DNA of 64,000 nucleotides from Embleya scabrispora (GTDB lineage Bacteria > Actinomycetota > Actinomycetes > Streptomycetales > Streptomycetaceae), in the NCBI RefSeq assembly GCF_002024165.1, contig NZ_MWQN01000001.1, positions 3,203,365-3,267,364 of the forward strand, given 5' to 3'. Below the pieces are notes generated by a model, which had not been told where the DNA came from, made no database searches, and saw nothing but the letters and a program-made list of their open reading frames with translations. Positions 57,879 through 64,000 of this stretch are shown one piece after another. The stretch's first letter is position 1. Each line of letters starts with the position of its first letter. A program made the position numbers and the translations under genes.

Positions 57879-58985
57879 GTGACCGAGCACAACGCCCCAG
57901 GCACCGACGACGGCACCACCCCCCGGTTCCGGGCCGCCCTGGCGGCGGTGCCCGCCTACAAGGCGGGCCGACCGCCCGCGGTGGCCGAGGGTCTACCGGC
58001 GTACAAGCTCTCGTCCAACGAGAACCCGTACCCGCCGCTGCCCAGCGTGCACAAGGTGGTGGCGGACGCGGTCGGCGAGATAAATCGCTACCCGGACCCG
58101 GCGAACGCGGAGCTGGCCCAGACGCTGGCCGAGCGGTTCGGGGTGCCCGCGTCGCACATCGTGGTGGGCAACGGTTCGGTGACCGTGGCCCAGCAGTTGG
58201 TCAACGCGACGGCCGGCGAGGGCGACGAGGTCGTCTTCGCGTGGCGCTCGTTCGAGGCGTACCCGATGCTCGTGCTGCTCGCCGGGGCGACGCCGGTGAT
58301 GGTCCCGCTGCTCGCCGACGAGAGCCACGACCTGGACGCGATGGCCGCCGCGATCACCGAGCGGACCCGACTGGTCTTCGTGTGCAACCCGAACAACCCG
58401 ACCGGCACGGTGATCCACCGCGCCGAACTGGAGCGGTTCCTGGACCGGGTCCCGCGCCACGTGGTGGTCGTGCTGGACGAGGCGTACCGCGAGTTCATCC
58501 GGGACGAGCGGGTGCCGGACGGGGTCGAGCTGTACCGCGAGCGACCCAACGTGGTGGTGCTGCGCACGTTCTCCAAGGCGTACGGGCTGGCCGGCCTGCG
58601 GGTGGGCTTCGCCATCGCGCACGAGGCGGCGGCCGACGAGTTGCGCAAGACCGGGATGCCGTTCGCGGTGAACCGGCTCGCCCAGGTGGCGGCGATCGCC
58701 TCGGTCGGCGCCGAGGCCGAACTCCTGGAGCGGGTCGAGGCGTTGGTCCAGGAGCGGACCCGGGTGCTGGAGACGCTGGTCGGCCAGGGCTGGACGGTGT
58801 TCGACTCGCAGGCCAACTTCGTTTGGTTGCGGCTCGGCGAGCGCACCGGCGAATTCGCCGCGATGTGCGAGGCGGCCGGGGTCACGGTGCGCCCGTTCGA
58901 GGGCGAGGGTTGCCGGATCACGATCGGCGAGACCGAGGCCAACACGATCTTCCTGGAGCAGGCGGCGCGATTCATGGAGAAGTAG
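57879..58985 (+). CDS. HisC-like class I/II aminotransferase
   Basis: 368 residues. PLP-binding pattern of HisC/aromatic aminotransferases: [12 protein letters not shown] at 42-53, [11 protein letters not shown] near 170-180, DEAYREF (200-206), and the Schiff-base Lys233 in [16 protein letters not shown]. It transfers an amino group from glutamate to imidazole-acetol phosphate or an aromatic 2-oxoacid. No other his genes are nearby, so an aromatic aminotransferase role is as likely. GGAGG is 6 bases before GTG 57879. It lies just before the cyd operon, an order that I recall from S. coelicolor. Confidence 0.85.
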   Translation: MTEHNAPGTDDGTTPRFRAALAAVPAYKAGRPPAVAEGLPAYKLSSNENPYPPLPSVHKVVADAVGEINRYPDPANAELAQTLAERFGVPASHIVVGNGSVTVAQQLVNATAGEGDEVVFAWRSFEAYPMLVLLAGATPVMVPLLADESHDLDAMAAAITERTRLVFVCNPNNPTGTVIHRAELERFLDRVPRHVVVVLDEAYREFIRDERVPDGVELYRERPNVVVLRTFSKAYGLAGLRVGFAIAHEAAADELRKTGMPFAVNRLAQVAAIASVGAEAELLERVEALVQERTRVLETLVGQGWTVFDSQANFVWLRLGERTGEFAAMCEAAGVTVRPFEGEGCRITIGETEANTIFLEQAARFMEK

Positions 58986-59002
58986 CGCCCGAGAGCCGAA
59001 AT

Positions 59003-59045
59003 GAGCCCCTTCGGGCACCCCCCTCCAGGGTGCCCGAGGGGGCTC
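59003..59045 (+). terminator. Terminator of the aminotransferase gene
   Basis: GAGCCCCTTCGGGCACCC (59003-59020) pairs with GGGTGCCCGAGGGGGCTC (59028-59045) with a single offset, giving a long stable stem. Confidence 0.75.
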
Positions 59046-59052
59046 GCTAGTG

Positions 59053-59100
59053 TTTGTGAACGGATGCACAAGCTCGACTTTGTGAACCCATTCACAAAGT
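59053..59100 (+). promoter_or_regulatory. Two Rex-type redox operators upstream of cydA
   Basis: ACTTTGTGAA-CCCA-TTCACAAAGT (59077-59100) is a perfect 10-bp inverted repeat containing TGTGAA-N4-TTCACA, the Rex operator (ROP) form known from streptomycetes. A second, weaker site TTTGTGAA-CGGA-TGCACAA lies at 59053-59071. Rex releases DNA when NADH/NAD is high, so cyd should rise under oxygen limitation. Rex itself is not in the window. Confidence 0.8.
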
Positions 59101-59256
59101 TGTGCTGTCGAACCCGCGCATCCATCCCGGTTCATCCGGGTTCGTCCGGCGAGGTGTCGGACGAGGGGCGCGGGCGCGGCCGTGCATCGTGAACCAAACG
59201 TGCCCCGCGCGCTCGCGGGCGGGGCACGACCGGCGATCAGGAGGAATGAGGGGCCC

Positions 59257-60693
59257 ATGGACCTCGCCGTCGAAACACTCGACGTAGCCCGGTGGCAGTT
59301 CGGCATCACGACCGTCTACCACTTCCTCTTCGTGCCACTGACGATGGGTTTGTCCATCCTCGTCGCCTGCCTGCAGACCGCGTGGGTGCGCACCGGCAAG
59401 GAGCACTACCTCCGGGCCACCAAGTTCTGGGGCAAGCTCTTCCTGATCAACTTCGCGCTCGGCCTGGTGACCGGCATCGTGCAGGAATTCCAGTTCGGGA
59501 TGAACTGGTCCGACTACTCGCGCTTCGTCGGCGACATCTTCGGCGCCCCGCTGGCGATCGAGGCGCTGGTCGCGTTCTTCCTGGAGTCGACCTTCCTGGG
59601 ATTGTGGATCTTCGGCTGGGACCGCCTGCCGAAGAAGATCCACCTGGCCACCATCTGGGCCGCCGCGATCGGCACGATCCTGTCGGCCTACTTCATCCTC
59701 GCCGCCAACTCGTGGATGCAGCACCCGGTCGGCTACCGGATCAACCCGGAGACCGGCCGCGCCGAGCTGACCGACTTCGTGGCGGTGCTCACCAACAACA
59801 CCGCGATCGCCGCGTTCCTGCACATCCTCCCGGCCGCGTTCCTGGTCGCCGGCGGTTTCCTGATCGGGATCAGCTGCTGGCACCTGCGCAAGCGCAACGA
59901 GGTCGCGGTCTTTCGTCCCTCGCTCCGGCTCGGCCTGTGGGTCTCGGTGCTCGCCGGCGTCGGCCTCGCGCTCACCGGTGACATGCAGGGCAAGCTGATG
60001 TACGAGCAGCAGCCGATGAAGATGGCCTCGGCCGAGGCGCTGTGGGAGACGTCCAAGCCCGCGCCGTTCTCGATCTTTTCCTACGGCGACGTCCAAAAGG
60101 GTCACAACAAGGTCGCCATAGAGGTCCCCGGCGCGTTGTCCTTCCTGGCCAAGAACGACCTCGACGCCGAGTTGCCGGGGATCAACGACCTCCAGGAGCA
60201 GTCGGTGGTCAAGTACGGCCCCGGCGACTACCGGCCCAACATCTTCGTCACCTACTGGTCGTTCCGGCTGATGATCGGCGTGGGCATGGTCACCGCGGGC
60301 ATCGGCCTGGTCGGACTGTGGTTGACCCGGCGCAAGCGGGAGTTGCCGAGCAACCCGTGGGTGTACCGGGTCGGCCTGTGGACCATCGCGTTCCCGTTCG
60401 CGGCCAACTCGTTCGGCTGGATCTTCACCGAGATGGGCCGCCAGCCGTGGCTGGTGTTCGGGGTGCTCAAGACCGAGGCGGGGGTGTCGCCGAGCGTGTC
60501 CACGGGTGAGGTGCTCACCTCGCTGATCGTGTTCACCCTGCTCTACGGCGCGCTCGCGGTGGTCGAGCTCGGCCTGATCCGGCGCTACGTCAAGGCCGGA
60601 CCCGAACCGATCAAGCCGGCCGCCGACAAGCACCCCGACGATCCGTCGGGCGGGGGCGAGGACGCCGACCGGCCGCTCGCCTTCGCGTACTAG
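59257..60693 (+). CDS. cydA: Cytochrome bd ubiquinol/menaquinol oxidase subunit I
   Basis: 478 residues with about nine membrane helices. RWQFGITTVYHFLFVPLTMG carries the heme b595-ligand His region near residue 22, AAFLHILPAAFLVAG the second His, and EMGRQPWLVFGVL the GRQPW quinol signature. The quinol loop is short (no long Q-loop insert). High-affinity terminal oxidase that makes proton motive force at low oxygen. ATG 59257 is where homology starts. It is followed 17 bases later by cydB, with two Rex-type sites upstream. Confidence 0.95.
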   Translation: MDLAVETLDVARWQFGITTVYHFLFVPLTMGLSILVACLQTAWVRTGKEHYLRATKFWGKLFLINFALGLVTGIVQEFQFGMNWSDYSRFVGDIFGAPLAIEALVAFFLESTFLGLWIFGWDRLPKKIHLATIWAAAIGTILSAYFILAANSWMQHPVGYRINPETGRAELTDFVAVLTNNTAIAAFLHILPAAFLVAGGFLIGISCWHLRKRNEVAVFRPSLRLGLWVSVLAGVGLALTGDMQGKLMYEQQPMKMASAEALWETSKPAPFSIFSYGDVQKGHNKVAIEVPGALSFLAKNDLDAELPGINDLQEQSVVKYGPGDYRPNIFVTYWSFRLMIGVGMVTAGIGLVGLWLTRRKRELPSNPWVYRVGLWTIAFPFAANSFGWIFTEMGRQPWLVFGVLKTEAGVSPSVSTGEVLTSLIVFTLLYGALAVVELGLIRRYVKAGPEPIKPAADKHPDDPSGGGEDADRPLAFAY

Positions 60694-60710
60694 GGGAGAG
60701 GGAGAGGGTC

Positions 60711-61748
60711 ATGGGACTCAACGAATTCTGGTTCCTGCTGATCGCCGTGCTCTGGGTCGGCTACTTCTTCCTCGAGGGCTTCGACTTCGGCGTCGGCATC
60801 CTGACCAAGGTGCTGGCCCGGAACGAGACCGAGCGGCGGGTGCTGATCAACACCATCGGTCCGGTCTGGGACGGCAACGAGGTGTGGCTGATCACCGCGG
60901 GTGGGGCGACCTTCGCGGCGTTCCCCGAGTGGTACGCGACCCTGTTCAGCGGCTTCTACCTGCCGCTGCTGCTGATCCTGGTGGCGCTGATCCTGCGCGG
61001 GGTGGCGTTCGAGTACCGCGCCAAGCGCGACGAGGACCGCTGGAAGCGCGGCTGGGAGCAGGCGATCTTCTGGGGCTCGCTGGTGCCGGCGTTCCTGTGG
61101 GGCGTGGCGTTCGCGAACATCACGCGCGGGGTGAGGATAGACGGGAACAAGGAGTACGTCGGCGACCTGTTCGACCTGCTCAACCCGTACGCCCTGCTCG
61201 GCGGCGTGGTCACCACGGTCCTGTTCACCTTCCACGGCGCGGTGTTCGTCGCGCTCAAGACCGACGGCGACATCCGGGGCCGGGCGCGCGCGCTGGCCGG
61301 ACGCCTCGGCCTGGTCACCGCGGTGCTCGCGGCGGCGTTTTTGATCTGGACCCAGGCCGAGCACGGCAACGGACGTACCCTGGTCGCGCTGATCGTGGCG
61401 GTCGCGGCCCTGGTCGGCGCGCTGGCGATGAACCGGATCGGGCGCGAGGGCTGGGCGTTCGCGATGTCGGGCGTGACGGTGATCGCGGCGGTGGCGATGT
61501 TGTTCCTGTCGCTGTTCCCGAGCGTGATGCCCTCCAGCCTGGACTCGGCGTGGGATCTGACCATCCACAACGCGTCCTCGACGCCGTACACGCTGAAGAT
61601 CATGACCTGGGTCGCCGCCTTCATGACCCCGGTGGTGCTGTGCTACCAGGCGTGGACGTACTGGGTGTTCCGCAAGCGGATCAGCACGAAGAGCATCCCG
61701 ACCAAGCCGGCGTTCGGGGCGGCGGCGGCCGATCTGGTGGGGAAGTAG
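60711..61748 (+). CDS. cydB: Cytochrome bd oxidase subunit II
   Basis: 345 residues with eight to nine membrane helices: GLNEFWFLLIAVLWVGYFFL, EGFDFGVGILTKVL (the acidic pair of family signature), GPVWDGNEVWLITAGGATFA, and YALLGGVVTTVLFTFHGAVF. It pairs with CydA to hold the di-heme site. GAGGG precedes the ATG. A strong hairpin follows the stop before the cydD gene. Confidence 0.95.
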   Translation: MGLNEFWFLLIAVLWVGYFFLEGFDFGVGILTKVLARNETERRVLINTIGPVWDGNEVWLITAGGATFAAFPEWYATLFSGFYLPLLLILVALILRGVAFEYRAKRDEDRWKRGWEQAIFWGSLVPAFLWGVAFANITRGVRIDGNKEYVGDLFDLLNPYALLGGVVTTVLFTFHGAVFVALKTDGDIRGRARALAGRLGLVTAVLAAAFLIWTQAEHGNGRTLVALIVAVAALVGALAMNRIGREGWAFAMSGVTVIAAVAMLFLSLFPSVMPSSLDSAWDLTIHNASSTPYTLKIMTWVAAFMTPVVLCYQAWTYWVFRKRISTKSIPTKPAFGAAAADLVGK

Positions 61749-61755
61749 GGGTTGG

Positions 61756-61788
61756 GCGCAGGGGCCGGCGCGCCGCCGGCCCCTGCGC
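61756..61788 (+). terminator. Intercistronic hairpin between cydB and cydD
   Basis: GCGCAGGGGCCGGCG (61756-61770) and CGCCGGCCCCTGCGC (61774-61788), a 15-bp perfect stem with a 3-base loop, 8 bases past the cydB stop. It may damp transcription into the exporter gene and so set oxidase-to-exporter ratio. Confidence 0.65.
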
Positions 61789-61829
61789 GGTGACCCGACG
61801 ACGCAACGACGTATCGAAGAGAGCGGATC

Positions 61830-63480
61830 GTGAAGCCTGTTGACCCGCGCCTGCTGACCCACGCCCGAGCCACCCGGGGCTTTTTGGCCCTGACGGTGGT
61901 GCTGGGCACGGCGGGCGCGGGTCTCGTGCTCGTCCAGGCGGCACTGCTCGCCCGGGTGATCGTGGCGGCGTTCGAGGAGGGCGCCGGGGTCGGCGACCTG
62001 TGGCCGGAGCTGGGCCTGCTGGCCGGCGTGGTCGCGGCCCGCTCGGCGATCTCCTGGCTCACCGAGGTGGTCGCGCACCGGACCTCGGCGGCGGTGAAGT
62101 CGCAGTTGCGCGAACGCCTGCTCGCGCACGTGGTCCGGCTCGGCCCGGCCTGGCTGAACCGGGAGCGGTCGGGTGAGCTGACCACGCTCGCCACCCGGGG
62201 CGTGGACGCGCTCGACGGCTACTTCGCGCGTTATCTGCCGCAGCTGGTCCTGTCCGTCACGGTGCCGGTGGCGGTGCTCGCGCGGGTGGTGTTCGGCGAC
62301 TGGATCTCGGCCGCCACGATCGTGGTCACCCTCCCGCTGATCCCGCTGTTCATGGCGTTGATCGGGATGGCCACGCAGAAGTACATGGACCGGCAGTGGA
62401 GCGTGCTGAACCGGCTGGCCGGACACTTCCTGGACGTGGTCGCCGGGCTGCCGACGCTGAAGGTGTTCGGGCGGGCCAAAGCCCAGGCCGCGTCGATCCG
62501 GACGATCACCGACGACTACCGCCGGGCCACCCTCAAGACCCTGCGCATCGCGTTCCTGTCCTCGTTCGCCCTGGAACTGCTCGCCACCATCTCGGTCGCG
62601 CTCGTCGCGGTCGGCGTGGGCCTGCGCCTCGTGGACGGGGACCTGGGCCTGGAGACCGCGCTCGTGGTGCTGATCCTGGCTCCCGAGGCGTATCTGCCGC
62701 TGCGTCAGGTCGGCGCCGAGTATCACGCGAGCGTCGAGGGGGTCAGCGCCGCGGAACGGGTGTTCGAGGTGCTGGAGACCGCGCCGGACGCTCCGGCCGG
62801 GACCGCGCCGGTGCCGGATCCGCGCTCGGCCGACGTGGTGCTGCACGGGGTGACGGTGCGCTACGAGGGACGCGCGGACGCCGCGCCGGCGGACGTCGAC
62901 CTGACCGTGCGGCCCGGCGAGACGGTGGCGCTGACCGGTCCGAGCGGGTGCGGGAAGTCGACCCTGCTCGCGGTGCTGCTCGGCTTCGTGCGGCCGACGT
63001 CGGGTCGGGTCACGGTGGGCGGGGTGGAGCTGGCCGACCTCGATCCGCGGGCGTGGCGGGCACACATCGCGTGGGTGCCACAGCGGCCCTACCTGTTCGC
63101 GGGCACGATCGGGGCGAACGTACGGCTGGCCCGGCCGGACGCGAGCGACGCCGAGGTGGACCGGGCGCTGGCCGACGCGGGGGCGGCCGACTTCGTGGCG
63201 CGCGCGGGGGGCTCGCCGCGCCGCTGGGCGAGGACGGGGCGGGCCTGTCCGCCGGACAGCGGCAACGCCTCGCGCTGGCCCGGGCGTTCCTGGCCGACCG
63301 CCCGATCCTGCTGCTCGACGAGCCGACCTCGAACCTGGACGGGGACAGCGAGGCGGCCGTCGTCGACGCGGTCGGCCGGTTGGCGGCGGGACGCACGGTG
63401 ATTCTGGTGGCACATCGACCCGCGTTGTTGCCGTTGGCGGATCGGGTGGTGGGCGTGGCGGGCCCGTCGGCGGGTGCCCC
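61830..63480 (+). pseudogene. cydD: CydD half of the cyd ABC exporter, frameshifted
   Basis: From ATG 61830, an ABC-transporter membrane domain (six helices, to about 300) and nucleotide-binding domain. Walker A GPSGCGKST is at about 370-378, followed by VPQRPYLFAGTIGANV. At the GGGGGG run 63206-63211 the frame shifts by one missing base. The next frame carries GLSAGQRQRLALARAF (signature) and ILLLDEPTSNLDGDS (Walker B), so the sequence is otherwise intact. CydDC exports cysteine/glutathione needed for bd oxidase assembly. The shift may be an assembly error, so call it a pseudogene with caution. Confidence 0.75.
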
Positions 63481-64000
63481 GGTCGCCGGGGGTCTCCGGT
63501 CGGGGCGCACGCGGCGGTCGGGGCTCGGGCCCGGGCGGACACGATGCGCGCGGCGGAGGCGGCGGGTGATGTCGCGGCGGTGTCGGCGGGGCCGGCTGCG
63601 GAAGCGGTGGGCTCGGCCGGATCGGTGACCGCGTCGGGGGCCTCGGGCTCGGACGGTTCGTCCGCCGTAGCGCCCGACGCACCGGCTCCCGCCGCGGCCG
63701 GTCCCGGGCGGCGGCTGCTCGCGCTGGCCCGGCCGTTGCGGGGGCGGCTCGCGCTGGCGGTGGTGTGCGGGGCGCTCGCGCTCGGTAGTTCGGTGGGGCT
63801 CATGGCCACCTCGGCGTGGTTGATCTCACGGGCGTCCGAACATCCGCCGGTGCTGACGCTGATGGTCGCGGTGACCGGGGTTCGGGCCTTCGGCGTCTCG
63901 CGCGCGGTGTTCCGGTATGCCGAGCGGCTGATCGGGCACGACGCGGCGTTTCGGATCCTGGCCCGGTTGCGGGTTCGGGTGTACGAGCGGCTGGAGCGGT
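63481..64000 (+). pseudogene. cydC: CydC half of the exporter, continuous with CydD by frame, cut by window end
   Basis: A second frame change occurs at the GGGGG run 63488-63492. Adding one G there joins the CydD end to SPVGAHAAVGARARADTMRA, an Ala/Gly/Ser linker, and GRRLLALARPLRGRLALAVV, the first membrane segment of CydC (MATSAWLISRASEHPPVLTL, VFRYAERLIGHDAAFRILAR). This implies a single CydDC fusion protein, as in streptomycetes, with no start codon of its own required. If truly separate, ATG 63544 would be a start. Confidence 0.7.

Noticed and set aside
60690-63809. Very long minus-strand frame over cydB and cydDC
   Set aside because: It is Arg/His/Gln-rich low-complexity antisense to genes with clear bd oxidase and ABC motifs.

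Overview
The window is very GC-rich (well above 70% by eye), uses GTG starts often, has strong G/C third-position bias, and carries actinomycete hallmarks: a DUF397/DUF5753 regulator pair, a mycothiol-dependent isomerase family protein, a bL37-like ribosomal micro-protein, Rex-type operators and an AICE. It fits a streptomycete-grade actinomycete (Streptomyces, Embleya, Yinghuangia or similar); the genus cannot be fixed from the sequence alone.

Layout. 1-9.4 kb: LysR regulator (cut by the window edge), nitrilase-family hydrolase, zinc-less MDR oxidoreductase, PadR regulator, a frameshifted membrane protein, a minus-strand run of small membrane proteins (4.2-6.0 kb), a pirin, a repeat-bearing spacer, and a ROK repressor. 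9.5-13.1 kb: a tightly overlapping Entner-Doudoroff operon edd-glk-eda, read divergently from the ROK gene across a perfect inverted repeat. 13.2-28.5 kb: an integrated actinomycete integrative and conjugative element (AICE) of about 15.3 kb, bounded by a 29-bp perfect direct repeat. It has integrase, excisionase, RecA-like replication ATPase, prim-pol, C5 methyltransferase, FtsK/Tra translocase, DUF2637 and other spread-type membrane proteins, and a divergent XRE regulator. Its right end carries a lower-GC two-gene CBASS-like defence cassette (CD-NTase plus S-4TM pore effector). The insertion site is a rho-independent terminator behind two covarying stem-loops, not a recognisable tRNA.

28.5-36.4 kb: a structured repeat touching attR, a decayed phosphotransferase, small genes, an XRE/DUF397 pair, a PPM phosphatase, a TetR regulator with a D-aminoacylase-type amidohydrolase, a bL37-like gene and an SseB-like gene. 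36.5-41.2 kb: a long acyl-CoA dehydrogenase, then a 1.5-kb repeat hotspot (ten 29-bp tandem units and two inverted copies of the structured repeat), then an M18 aminopeptidase. 41.2-52.8 kb: a thioredoxin/NHL protein, a LURP-one protein, a decayed sigma-factor locus, a second nitrilase, a DinB-type isomerase, an MFS transporter, a three-gene 2-oxoacid dehydrogenase operon (E1alpha-E1beta-E2) with a divergent NarL-type regulator, and a HigBA-like toxin-antitoxin pair whose promoter, operator and start codon nearly coincide. 52.8-64 kb: flotillin/NfeD-like pair, membrane protein, metallophosphoesterase, LacI regulator, HisC-like aminotransferase, and the cytochrome bd operon cydA-cydB-cydDC behind two Rex-type operators. 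The ABC exporter half is broken by two one-base gaps in G runs and runs off the window.

Annotation rests on reading the translations, motifs and repeats by eye. No database search was run, so family names come from motif recognition.
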